Source: Candidatus Electrothrix communis (GTDB lineage Bacteria; Desulfobacterota; Desulfobulbia; Desulfobulbales; Desulfobulbaceae). From it: 64,000 nucleotides of DNA. Positions 53,403-61,157 of the stretch are shown here, piece by piece (the first letter of the stretch is position 1; each line of letters starts with the position of its first letter). The notes under the pieces were generated by a model that ran no database searches, was not told the origin of the DNA, and saw only the letters and a list, made by a program, of their open reading frames with translations. Made by a program: the position numbers and the translations under genes. The stretch covers positions 1,714,795 to 1,778,794 of the forward strand of contig CP130629.1 in assembly GCA_030644725.1 (NCBI GenBank), written 5' to 3'.

Positions 53403-54208
53403 GCGAAGATATGAACGGAGGTATGGACAACACCCTGACCGACCCTTTGAGCTCGACCAACCTGATGAGCCTTACCATTGACGGACAGGAAATTCAGGCA
53501 GAAAAAGGCCAGACCATCGTGCAGGCTGCCCAGAAAAACGGGATCTATATTCCCACCCTCTGTGCCCTGCATGCAGATAAAGAGAGCGGCCTAAAGCATG
53601 ATCTTGCTCCTGGTACCTGTCGCATCTGCACGGTCAAGGCCAATGGGCGAACAACAGCGGCCTGCACCACCCCGATCAGCCAGGGCCTTGTTGTCGAAAA
53701 CGACACCCCGGAACTCAACGACCTACGCAAAACCATTGTTGAGCTGCTCTTTGTCGAGGGTAATCATTTTTGTCCCTCCTGCGAAAAAAGCGGGAGCTGC
53801 GACCTCCAAGCCCTTGCCTACCGATACCAGATGCTCACCCCCCGATTCCACTATGCCTTTACTCCACGAAAGGTCAATGCCGATATGCCCAAGCTCCTTT
53901 GGGACGGCAACCGGTGCATCCTCTGTCGACGCTGTGTGCTGGCCATCCGCACCGAAGAGGGGGAGCCGCTCTTTGTCTTCGCAAACCGAGGGGACAAGAG
54001 TACCATTACTGTGGATACCGAACTCATTCAGGATATCTCTGAAGAACTGGCTCAACAGGCTATGGACATCTGCCCAGTAGGGGCAATCATCCGCAAAGGA
54101 AAAGGCTTTGACACCCCTTTTGGCCAGCGAAAATACGATCATAGCCCCATCGGTTCAGATACGGCCTGTTCATCCGGGGAAAACAAGGCAGGAGGAGAGA
54201 AATCATGA
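53399..54208 (+). CDS. hoxU: NAD-reducing hydrogenase electron-transfer subunit HoxU
   Basis: 269 residues, overlapping hoxF by 4 nt. An N-terminal [2Fe-2S] ferredoxin fold (PTLCALH...GTCRICTVKANGR...AAC) is followed by the His-Cys3 cluster region (GNHFCPSCEKSGSCDLQ). Then come cysteines CILCRRC and DICPVGAI for one [4Fe-4S] cluster, as in short HoxU rather than NuoG. A 20-residue N-terminal extension (MSEDMNGGMDNT...) is longer than usual; a later ATG at 53462 could be the true start. Confidence 0.94.
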   Translation: MSEDMNGGMDNTLTDPLSSTNLMSLTIDGQEIQAEKGQTIVQAAQKNGIYIPTLCALHADKESGLKHDLAPGTCRICTVKANGRTTAACTTPISQGLVVENDTPELNDLRKTIVELLFVEGNHFCPSCEKSGSCDLQALAYRYQMLTPRFHYAFTPRKVNADMPKLLWDGNRCILCRRCVLAIRTEEGEPLFVFANRGDKSTITVDTELIQDISEELAQQAMDICPVGAIIRKGKGFDTPFGQRKYDHSPIGSDTACSSGENKAGGEKS

Positions 54209-54756
54209 GCAAACCGATTATTGCAACGGCCTCGCTGGCAGGCTGCTTTGGCTGCCATATGTCCTTTCTTGACATAGATGAACGGATCCTCGATCTTGTC
54301 GAGCTGGTCCACTGGGGCAAGAGCCCGATCAACGATATAAAAACCTTTCAGCAGGATTGCGATATCGCCCTTATTGAAGGCGGCTGCTGTAATGATGAGC
54401 ATATCCACACCCTGCGCGAGTTCCGCAAACATTGCCGTGTCCTGGTGGCAGTGGGTGAGTGCGCTATTATGGGCGGACTGCCCGCCATGCGCAATAATAT
54501 CCCCATTAAGGAATGCTTGGAGGAGGCCTACCTGAACAGTCCGTCCACTAGCGACGCAAATCCGGACAGAATTTTACCCAATGATGAGGAACTGCCCATG
54601 CTGTTGGATAAGGTCTATCCCTGTCATGAGATCGTGAAGATGGATTATTTCCTTCCCGGCTGCCCACCTAGAGCCGACCTGATCTACGGGGCATTAACTG
54701 CCCTGGTCACCGGCCAGGAAGCGGAACTCCCCTATGAAGTCATCAAATTTGATTAA
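54205..54756 (+). CDS. hoxY: NAD-reducing hydrogenase small subunit HoxY
   Basis: 183 residues, overlapping hoxU by 4 nt. It is a short [NiFe] small subunit with the proximal [4Fe-4S] ligands (AGCFGCHMSFLDID near residue 12, GECAIMGG near 85, PGCPPRAD near 152). No twin-arginine signal, so it is cytoplasmic, in line with a soluble NAD-coupled enzyme. The GCCNDEH segment is a usual HoxY feature. Confidence 0.94.
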   Translation: MSKPIIATASLAGCFGCHMSFLDIDERILDLVELVHWGKSPINDIKTFQQDCDIALIEGGCCNDEHIHTLREFRKHCRVLVAVGECAIMGGLPAMRNNIPIKECLEEAYLNSPSTSDANPDRILPNDEELPMLLDKVYPCHEIVKMDYFLPGCPPRADLIYGALTALVTGQEAELPYEVIKFD

Positions 54757-54787
54757 GCAACCCAGGAATCGGAGCTGATATACCATT

Positions 54788-56254
54788 ATGGCACAAAAAA
54801 TCACCATTGAACCGGTCACCAGAGTTGAAGGGCACGGCAAGGTAACCATCCACCTGGACGATAACCATCAGGTCACGGAAAGCCGTCTCCATATTGTCGA
54901 ATTTCGCGGCTTTGAACGCTTTGTCTGCGGTCGCCCCTTCTGGGAGGCCCCAGTCTTGGTCCAGCGACTCTGTGGGATCTGTCCGGTCAGTCATCATCTG
55001 GCTGCGGCCAAGGCTATGGATATGCTTGTCGGGGCCGGAGACGGCAACGGCCTGACCCCGGTTGCCGAAAAGATGCGTCGCCTTATGCATTACGGCCAGA
55101 TCTTCCAATCCCATGTCCTCCATTTCTTCCATCTGGCCTCGCCTGACCTGCTCTTTGGCATGGATGCGGACCCGGAGCGGAGAAATGTCATCGGGGTTAT
55201 CCTGGAACATCCTGAGCTGGCCAAACAGGCCGTGCTCATGCGCAAGTATGGTCAGGAGATCATCGCGGCAACAGCGGGTAAAAAGATTCACGGCACCGGG
55301 GCTATCCCCGGCGGCATCAATAAAAATCTCAGCCTAGAAGACCGGGATGCCTTTTTGAACGGGATTAACGGCAACCCTGATCTCTCGGCGGATAAAATGA
55401 TCGAGTGGTCGGAAGCGGCCCTTGCCTTGCTGCTGGACTATCACAGCAGCCATACGGAGTTCCTTGACGGTTTTGCCGCCTTTTCCTCCAACCACCTGTC
55501 GCTGGTTCGCCCAGATGGGGCCTTGGATCTCTATCACGGCATCATTCGTGCTGTTGATCCTGAAGGAAAACGGATTGTCAATGACGTGGACAGCCGGGAT
55601 TATCTGGATGTGGTGGAGGAAGAGGTTCGTTCCTGGAGCTATATGAAGTTCCCGTATATTAAGGAACTGGGGCCGAAGGAGGGTTGGTACCGGGTTGGTC
55701 CGCTGGCCCGCCTCAATGTCTGCGATTTCATTCCCTCGCCCAAGGCGCAGGCAGCCTTTGAGCAGTTCCGCGCCTACACCAAGGGCAAGCCCAATCATAT
55801 GAGCATGCATTACCACTGGGCACGCCTGATCGAGACCCTACATGCAGCAGAGATGATGAAAGAGCTACTCCTTGATCCGGATCTCCAGGGCACGGATCTG
55901 GTCATCAAGGGCGAACGTTGCGGCGAGGGCATCGGCCTGCTTGAGGCCCCCCGAGGCACCCTGTTCCACCATTATCAAGTCAATGAGCAGGATCTGATCA
56001 CCATGTGCAATCTCATTGTCTCGACCACCAATAATAACGAGCCCATGAACCGGGCCGTCAACAGTGCCGCTGTTGCCCAGATGACCGGCAAGGCCGAGAT
56101 CACCGAGCCGATGATGAACGCTGTTGAAGTGGCCATCCGGGCCTATGACCCCTGCCTGAGCTGCGCAACCCATGCCATGGGGCAGATGCCTTTGGAGGTC
56201 ACTCTGTACGATGCCGCCGGAGCTGTGGTTGATCAGCAAAGGAAGGGTATGTGA
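54788..56254 (+). CDS. hoxH: NAD-reducing hydrogenase large subunit HoxH (group 3d-like)
   Basis: 488 residues holding the [NiFe] site. The N-terminal L1 motif is LCGICPVSHH, preceded by RVEGHGK; the C-terminal L2 motif is DPCLSCATHAMG. The nickel cysteines are C in LCGIC and DPC..C. The tail after ATH (about 25 residues, MGQMPLEVTLYD...) should be removed by the maturation protease encoded next. It begins 31 nt after hoxY. Oxidises H2 to reduce NAD, or works in reverse; direction cannot be told from sequence. Confidence 0.95.
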   Translation: MAQKITIEPVTRVEGHGKVTIHLDDNHQVTESRLHIVEFRGFERFVCGRPFWEAPVLVQRLCGICPVSHHLAAAKAMDMLVGAGDGNGLTPVAEKMRRLMHYGQIFQSHVLHFFHLASPDLLFGMDADPERRNVIGVILEHPELAKQAVLMRKYGQEIIAATAGKKIHGTGAIPGGINKNLSLEDRDAFLNGINGNPDLSADKMIEWSEAALALLLDYHSSHTEFLDGFAAFSSNHLSLVRPDGALDLYHGIIRAVDPEGKRIVNDVDSRDYLDVVEEEVRSWSYMKFPYIKELGPKEGWYRVGPLARLNVCDFIPSPKAQAAFEQFRAYTKGKPNHMSMHYHWARLIETLHAAEMMKELLLDPDLQGTDLVIKGERCGEGIGLLEAPRGTLFHHYQVNEQDLITMCNLIVSTTNNNEPMNRAVNSAAVAQMTGKAEITEPMMNAVEVAIRAYDPCLSCATHAMGQMPLEVTLYDAAGAVVDQQRKGM

Positions 56255-56721
56255 AGGCAATTCCTTCAATGCTTGTCTACGGTTTTGGGAATCCGGGCCG
56301 GGAAGATGACGGGGCCGGGGTCGCTCTGGCAGAACGCATTCGGGCAGCAGCCCTGCCCGGCGTGACCACGGACAGTAATTATCAACTCAATGTGGAAGAT
56401 GCCCTGCTCCTCAGCGAGCACGACCTCGTTATCTTTGCCGACGCCACCCGCTCGCCGGTTGACCGCTTTAGCTTCTATCGCCTGCAACCCGACCCCTCTG
56501 TCTCCTTTACCACCCATGCCATGTCACCGGGCTCGGTGCTGGCTCTCTATTCTCAGTTGTATGGGAAGACTCCGCCGGTCTATATGCTGGAGATAGGCGG
56601 GATGTCTTTTGAGCTGCGTGAGGGGCTTACTGCTGAAGGAACGGAGAATACTCTTGCTGCTGGTCAATTTTTGATAAGCTGGTTAAATGACTTCAAATCT
56701 GTTAAATCGACAAAAATATGA
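56251..56721 (+). CDS. hoxW: Hydrogenase maturation protease HoxW
   Basis: 156 residues, overlapping hoxH by the 4-nt GTGA; start GTG at 56251, or ATG at 56269. The nickel-sensing protease signature is LVYGFGNPGREDDGAGVALAE, with the later Asp in IFADATRSP and His in TTHAMSPGS. It should trim the HoxH C-terminus after nickel insertion. The C-terminal sequence IGGMSFELREGLTAEGTENT is repeated in a relic at 60943-61026. Confidence 0.93.
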   Translation: MKAIPSMLVYGFGNPGREDDGAGVALAERIRAAALPGVTTDSNYQLNVEDALLLSEHDLVIFADATRSPVDRFSFYRLQPDPSVSFTTHAMSPGSVLALYSQLYGKTPPVYMLEIGGMSFELREGLTAEGTENTLAAGQFLISWLNDFKSVKSTKI

Positions 56722-57746
56722 CTGACGAGCAAATTCGCTTTTTGTGCTTGAACGATGAATTACGCAACGCAAATCTATTAATTACTGATGGCTTTGGCGC
56801 CCTTCAGGAGATCGGCCCAGGCAATGATTTTTACCATCTACCGCATCAACTCATGGCGAGTGGACTTGAGCGATTGATGAAGTGCTTCATTTCTGTGGTT
56901 TACCACGGTCAACATGGTGTATTTCCTGATATGCCATTCATGAAAAATCTTGGTCACAATTTAGAGGACCTTGCAAAGGAAATATGGCAAAACTATTATA
57001 GTGGTCGCAATCGTCCGTTTGTTGATACTGAGTACAACATTTTGACTTCAGATCAACACTTACGCGACGCTATCAGCGTTCTTTCGCATTTTGGTAAATT
57101 TGGCCGATATTATAACTTGGATGTTGTTGCTGGTAGTCGATACGATCCAACTGACCCAAAAACTGAATGGGAAGCACTAGAATCTCGTGTTGAGCCACCG
57201 GAATCTTATGCGTCAGACATGGAGCGATTATATCGTGAATATTATCCTCGTGTACATTCTGAACTCATCGGGCGACTAGAAAGGTTCGTGCGGGCTATTG
57301 CATTGCAGTTTACAATTGGTGACCATGTTGACCCTAAGGGATTTATCCGTCAAGCATCGGTAACTTTTTCCAATTTTCGGAATTTACGGGATAAAGCACT
57401 TGGTCAAAACGATTACCGCCGATCTGTGAAAATTCTTCAGAAGCAAATGGAGAAAAATGAGACTTGGGTCAAACGACCAGAAAGTGAAATCTTGGCCGAT
57501 GACTCTTTAACACGGATTGTTGACCGTAATGATTTTAAAGGTGATTGGCCGTTTCGTGCAAATCGTGTAATTCTTGAACGCATTGATTCTATATTTCTAG
57601 TTGTTAACATTGATGGCTATGCGTACTCATTGACAGGTGCAGCAGCCAGCCGGTTCAAACTCCCTTTCCCGCACGACGCAGGCATAGCAATTCTGGGTAA
57701 ATCAGTTGGTCCCTTTATTGAAATGGCTAACGAATTGCACAATTGA
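56718..57746 (+). CDS. HEPN-like protein of unknown function, overlapping hoxW
   Basis: 342 residues starting in ATGA over the hoxW stop. The N-terminal half (LPHQLMASGLERLMKCFISV, then GHNLEDLAKEIWQ) looks like a HEPN-type helical bundle near residues 40-95. A C-terminal region includes QKQMEKNETWVKRPES and a hydrophobic end. No known hydrogenase function fits. Codon use and AT content look higher than in the hox genes, which suggests a recent arrival attached to the operon end. It could be an abortive-infection or toxin-type protein, inferred only. Confidence 0.6.
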   Translation: MTDEQIRFLCLNDELRNANLLITDGFGALQEIGPGNDFYHLPHQLMASGLERLMKCFISVVYHGQHGVFPDMPFMKNLGHNLEDLAKEIWQNYYSGRNRPFVDTEYNILTSDQHLRDAISVLSHFGKFGRYYNLDVVAGSRYDPTDPKTEWEALESRVEPPESYASDMERLYREYYPRVHSELIGRLERFVRAIALQFTIGDHVDPKGFIRQASVTFSNFRNLRDKALGQNDYRRSVKILQKQMEKNETWVKRPESEILADDSLTRIVDRNDFKGDWPFRANRVILERIDSIFLVVNIDGYAYSLTGAAASRFKLPFPHDAGIAILGKSVGPFIEMANELHN

Positions 57747-57754
57747 AAAAAGAT

Positions 57755-57835
57755 GCGTAGGTCCGATTGAGTGCAACGAAATCAGACAATTCACAATATG
57801 CACTGTCCGTTTTCGTTGCACTCAAACAGACCTAC
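57755..57835. repeat. 80-bp palindromic repeat, copy A
   Basis: GCGTAGGTCCGATTGAGTGC... and ...GCACTCAAACAGACCTAC pair end to end, with internal arms CAACGAAATCAGAC and GTCCGTTTTCGTTG. Copies B (59401-59478) and C (62308-62388) are about 80-85 percent alike by eye. It lies in the gap between two genes. Confidence 0.75.
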
Positions 57836-57855
57836 TTGAACTATAAGGAACAAAT

Positions 57856-58998
57856 ATGAGTGAATACCAGTATTATGAATTTCAGGCCATAGACAAACCT
57901 TTATCTCAAAAAGATCAACAAGTGCTTCGGGATATATCCTCCAGAGCGCAAATCACCTCCACAAATTTTGTCAATGAATACAACTATGGCAACTTCAAAG
58001 GTAACCCATTAAAGCTGGTAGAAAAATATTTTGATGCCTTTTTATATGTCTCCAACTGGGGAATCCATCAGCTTCTTCTGAGAATTCCACGAAAATTAAT
58101 AGATTTGGATCTGGCAAGTAAATATTGCATCGGAGATAGTTGGACTATCTATGAAAAGGGAGATTACCTGATCTTTGATTTTACATCTGAAACCGAAGAT
58201 TATGATTGGGAAGAAGGTGAAGGTTATCTCTCTCCATTGATTTCATTACGTTCTGATCTTATCCAGGGGGACTATCGATGCTTGTATCTTGCCTGGCTCT
58301 TTTGTGCGCAGATGGATGAGCTAGAAGACGATGAAGAAGAACCGCCTGTTCCTGCAAATCTTGGAAATTTAAATGCTTCCCTTGAAAGTTTCGCAGATTT
58401 CATGCGGATCGATAAGGATCTTATCCAAGTGGCCGCTGAAAAGAGTATTGCGGAACAAAAATCGATTCAAAATGATCAAAAGCTCAAAATCTGGGTAGAT
58501 GAGCTGCCCAAGAGCGAAAAAGATACAATTATTTTTCGACTCATCAATGACGGCGATCCTCATATAGGAAACGAGCTATTGCAGCGGTTTAGAAAGACCC
58601 AATCAATAAAAGCCCCCAAAAGTAAAGAGAAGAAATCACGCACTGTAATGACACTGCTCCAAAAAGCGGAGGCATACACAAAAGAAAAGGATCGGCAAAT
58701 CGCTGAACAGAAAGCAAAGGAAAAAGCACGCAAAGTAAAGGAAGCGGCCATCGCAAGAGAAAAATATTTGAACGGACTGGCCGGAAGAGAAAATGAAATC
58801 TGGGAGAAAGTTAACGCCCTTATCCTGACCAGAACCCCCAAAAGCTATGATGAAGCGGTTGACCTTCTGATTGATTTGAAGGATTTTGCTAAAAAGAATA
58901 ATGCAACCAGTTTATTCAAGTCAAAACTGATGATCATTCAGGAAGAGCATAGGCGAAAGCCAAGTTTTATACGTCGTCTTGATTCAGCTAACCTATAA
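57856..58998 (+). CDS. Uncharacterised conserved protein, 380 residues
   Basis: AAGGAA precedes the ATG. The N-terminus (YYEFQAIDKPLSQKDQQVLR and NYGNFKGNPLKLVEKYFDAF) matches a widespread hypothetical family that I have seen near SWIM zinc-finger genes, but no such gene is in this window. An acidic segment (ELEDDEEEPP) near residue 155 is followed by a long lysine-rich coiled-coil (EKDRQIAEQKAKEKARKVKE). Soluble and probably a protein-binding scaffold; function unknown. Confidence 0.7.
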   Translation: MSEYQYYEFQAIDKPLSQKDQQVLRDISSRAQITSTNFVNEYNYGNFKGNPLKLVEKYFDAFLYVSNWGIHQLLLRIPRKLIDLDLASKYCIGDSWTIYEKGDYLIFDFTSETEDYDWEEGEGYLSPLISLRSDLIQGDYRCLYLAWLFCAQMDELEDDEEEPPVPANLGNLNASLESFADFMRIDKDLIQVAAEKSIAEQKSIQNDQKLKIWVDELPKSEKDTIIFRLINDGDPHIGNELLQRFRKTQSIKAPKSKEKKSRTVMTLLQKAEAYTKEKDRQIAEQKAKEKARKVKEAAIAREKYLNGLAGRENEIWEKVNALILTRTPKSYDEAVDLLIDLKDFAKKNNATSLFKSKLMIIQEEHRRKPSFIRRLDSANL

Positions 58999-59065
58999 AT
59001 TTTTCTTTCATCTTTCGGTAAATCGGGGCCGCACGTTAAACCATAAAACAAAAAAAGGTATAAAT

Positions 59066-59398
59066 ATGCATGACAGCAAGGTAATTGGCTATTTCGCTTA
59101 CAAATCAAAAACAGAAGTCATTTGCGATGGTGATGCTTGCGTAATCTCTGGTTCAGAACAAGAGATGAAAAATTATATAAATTCTGTATCACCGGATTCT
59201 TTAAAGAAAACCACAATAAAAAAGACTAGATTTGGTGAAATAATCAATGGAATAAAATTGGGTGCCGCATATGCTCTTGATGAGCAGTCATATAATCGTT
59301 TTTACCCTCTTGCTAATAAAGTCGGCTTTAATTTAAAAGAAGAAAACTTTTCAGGCGAAAGCGAAACTGGCTTTCATTTTGTAATAATAAGGTGCTAG
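59066..59398 (+). CDS. Small uncharacterised protein
   Basis: 110 residues from the ATG at 59066 (AAGG nine bases upstream); the frame is open 87 nt further upstream without support. Motifs: VICDGDACVISGSEQEMKNY at the N-terminus and GFNLKEENFSGESETGFHFV at the C-terminus. No signal or TM helix. It is followed directly by repeat copy B. No family recognised. Confidence 0.55.
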   Translation: MHDSKVIGYFAYKSKTEVICDGDACVISGSEQEMKNYINSVSPDSLKKTTIKKTRFGEIINGIKLGAAYALDEQSYNRFYPLANKVGFNLKEENFSGESETGFHFVIIRC

Positions 59399-59400
59399 TT

Positions 59401-59478
59401 GCGTAGATCCTATTGAGTGCAATGAAATCAGACAATTCAAGAGACAAGCTGCCTGTTTTCGTTACATTTCAACAGACA
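59401..59478. repeat. 80-bp palindromic repeat, copy B
   Basis: GCGTAGATCCTATTGAGTGC at the left and GTTACATTTCAACAGAC at the right. More degenerate than copies A and C at the right arm. It starts three bases after the stop of the preceding gene, so it may act as a transcription end. Confidence 0.65.
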
Positions 59479-59519
59479 TAATTTACCTATCCCACTCCCT
59501 TCACCCCCAAAATCCCGCC

Positions 59520-59790
59520 ATGAACAACTACCACATAAAAATGTCCCTGCCCGAGTTCAACGAAACACATCCACCACCTTATCCAACAGGGCACTCTGAT
59601 ACACATCTCCTATCGTGCGGTCGGCACCCGCAGCGAGTATCAATACGGAATACTGACCTATAAAGGAGAAGTCGTTCACGGGCTGGAACTCAGGGAAGAG
59701 AAAGGCACGGATCTGGGATTGGTGCGATATTACGGCGAATCACCGAGTGAAATGTCGCCCTGGGAGCGCACCGGCTGGCATTTTTGCTGA
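59520..59790 (+). pseudogene. Small frameshifted gene
   Basis: Frame one starts MNNYHIKMSLPEFNETH; frame two continues HHLIQQGTLIHISYRAVGTR and ends ...GWHFC with TGA at 59788. The 271 nt are 90 codons plus one base, so one extra base near 59570-59578 explains the break. Intact length would be about 89 residues. No family recognised; either a real pseudogene or a sequence error. Confidence 0.5.
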
Positions 59791-59814
59791 GGCACCTGCT
59801 CTTCTTTCTGAAAG

Positions 59815-60225
59815 TCATAACAAAGGATTAATCATTTTAATCCCAGAATAATATTGTCCCGCATTTAGGTCTTCAGAGTATATACAGTCGCACCCGGCTG
59901 ATTCAGCCGCACTGATAATGCAGGAGTCCCAAAAGCTGATACTGTAACTGCTTCGTATTTCGATTGCACGCCGAATCAGAGCGGGCCTAATGAGAACAAC
60001 ATCAAATGATTCCAGCAGGGTGAGCTGGCGTAGAACGATAGCATGATCCTGCTTCAGCTTACTGAGAGCAACACTGGAATATTCTTGTAAAACCTGTGTA
60101 GAAATAACCCCCAGCCCGTTATCCATAAGCTCTTTGACCAGTTCAATAGCCTTACGCTGTTTTTGTGGATCACGGCGATCATTGGCGTAAACGATCAAAT
60201 TTGTGTCGATGAATATTTTTTTCAT
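59815..60225 (-). CDS. vapC: VapC-type PIN-domain toxin
   Basis: 136 residues of the PIN ribonuclease fold. Acidic site: Asp in IFIDTNLIVYAN, Glu in VLQEYSSVAL, Asp in SFWDSCIISAA, and a later SEDLNAGQ. Overlaps the antitoxin stop by 4 nt (ATGA). Expected to cut RNA when free of its partner. Confidence 0.85.
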   Translation of the reverse strand: MKKIFIDTNLIVYANDRRDPQKQRKAIELVKELMDNGLGVISTQVLQEYSSVALSKLKQDHAIVLRQLTLLESFDVVLIRPALIRRAIEIRSSYSISFWDSCIISAAESAGCDCIYSEDLNAGQYYSGIKMINPLL

Positions 60226-60461
60226 GCCCTACGACTCCGGTCATGAATTTCATCTCTGTCAAATTTGTAGCCGGGTTCCGAACAACCAGCCCCGGTTTCT
60301 GCCAATTGAGCAAATTCCTGAGAACTTGCTCTTCTGTCATTTTCTCCGCTGATATTTCTCAGAAAATCCCTAATGATACTGTTCAGGGAAGTGCCCTGTT
60401 TTTTTGCGTACTGTCGACTTTTTCTTATGAGTTCCTGGTCTGCTGAAAGTGTAATATTCAC
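60222..60461 (-). CDS. vapB: VapB-type ribbon-helix-helix antitoxin (DUF6364-like)
   Basis: 79 residues. The N-terminal MNITLSADQELIRKSRQYAK and GTSLNSIIRDFL form the RHH DNA-binding half; the C-terminal half is polar and should wrap the toxin. The start is GTG at 60461 with GGAGGGCAGG upstream. Partner of the overlapping PIN toxin. Confidence 0.78.
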   Translation of the reverse strand: MNITLSADQELIRKSRQYAKKQGTSLNSIIRDFLRNISGENDRRASSQEFAQLAETGAGCSEPGYKFDRDEIHDRSRRA

Positions 60462-60505
60462 CCTGCCCTCCTCTGTATAATTTAGACCTTATGTGCATCC
60501 TGTGT

Positions 60506-60544
60506 ATTATAGTAAGGTAAAACTTTGCTAAAGTCAATATTGAC
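60506..60544 (-). promoter_or_regulatory. Candidate promoter and operator of the VapBC pair
   Basis: On the minus strand a perfect -10 hexamer TATAAT (60511-60506) lies 45 bases before the vapB start. TTGACT (60537-60532) is 20 bases further up, wider than ideal, and overlaps the perfect palindrome GTCAATATTGAC (60533-60544), a likely RHH binding site. Confidence 0.5.
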
Positions 60545-60678
60545 AGCAAGTGCTTTGCAGCGTACTCTTCAGCTGGACTAGCCAAAAAGCACCAAAATGT
60601 GGAATATGAACGGGAGTAACACTAATTTTGATCTCAGACCGACAGGTCTTGACACCCACTCTGAAAAGGAAAGCCTTT

Positions 60679-60861
60679 ATGCGTACTGGATCAGTTTTTG
60701 TCAATAATCGAATCCATGTCGAGCGTGTTGCAAAAAAAGATCGCGTACTTTCTCAGGTTGAAAATACCTGGGACAGTTTTTTCATGTCTGACGAAAAAGT
60801 GACCGATGATTTTATGGCAGAACGCGCTTCGCAGGAACAGCAGAGAAGGGAAGCGTTCTGA
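60679..60861 (+). pseudogene. Relic VapB-type antitoxin with shortened DNA-binding part
   Basis: 60 residues from the ATG at 60679 (AGGAAAG upstream). The N-terminal MRTGSVFVNNR matches AbrB-type VapB antitoxins, and the C-terminal ENTWDSFFMSDEKVTDDFMA, then ERASQEQQRREAF, matches their toxin-binding tail. The usual middle (SQAVRLP and the following strand) is missing or altered, so it is probably non-functional for DNA binding. Confidence 0.6.
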
Positions 60862-60923
60862 TGCTGACACGAATAAATAAATTCAAGCTAGTTGCCGGGT
60901 TACGGGTGGAGAACTGGCTATAA
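60861..60923 (+). pseudogene. Relic VapC toxin reduced to start and C-terminal tail
   Basis: 21 codons overlapping the preceding stop (TGATG): the N-terminal ML of VapC joins NKFKLVAGLRVENWL, a typical VapC C-terminus. About 110 codons in between are missing, consistent with one internal deletion. The normal vapBC start-stop overlap is kept. Confidence 0.55.
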
Positions 60924-60942
60924 TGCACCGCGTATTCCGGAG

Positions 60943-61026
60943 TTCGCCGGAACATCCTTTGAGCTGCGTGAGGGCCTGGCTGCCGAGGGTTCAGAGAATG
61001 TGGCGGGCAGGCGCGTTCTTGCTTGA
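60943..61026 (+). pseudogene. Relic of a hydrogenase maturation protease C-terminus
   Basis: 27 codons reading GTSFELREGLAAEGSENVAG, then stop; they match HoxW IGGMSFELREGLTAEGTENT at 56600-56664. DNA agreement is also high (TTTGAGCTGCGTGAGGG is shared). No start or catalytic part is present. Confidence 0.65.
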
Positions 61027-61086
61027 TCTGCTGCAACTCCTCCCAGATAGAAAGAAGAACAGTAGCCGAATAAGGAGGGCGAATAC

Positions 61087-61133
61087 AACGAACCCCGACA
61101 GAAAACGCAAAAGCAGCGATCAGGGGGTTCGTT
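61087..61133. repeat. Palindrome near the end of the secreted-protein gene
   Basis: AACGAACCCC and GGGGTTCGTT pair across 27 nt. It lies 24 nt beyond the stop of the minus-strand gene at 61158; a terminator or REP-like element is possible, without a T-run. Confidence 0.45.
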
Positions 61134-61157
61134 GCTCAAACCAAGCTGATAGTTCTC

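Noticed and set aside
51576-54208. hoxF and hoxU as respiratory complex I nuoEF/nuoG
   Set aside because: They are followed directly by hoxY, hoxH with NiFe motifs, and hoxW.
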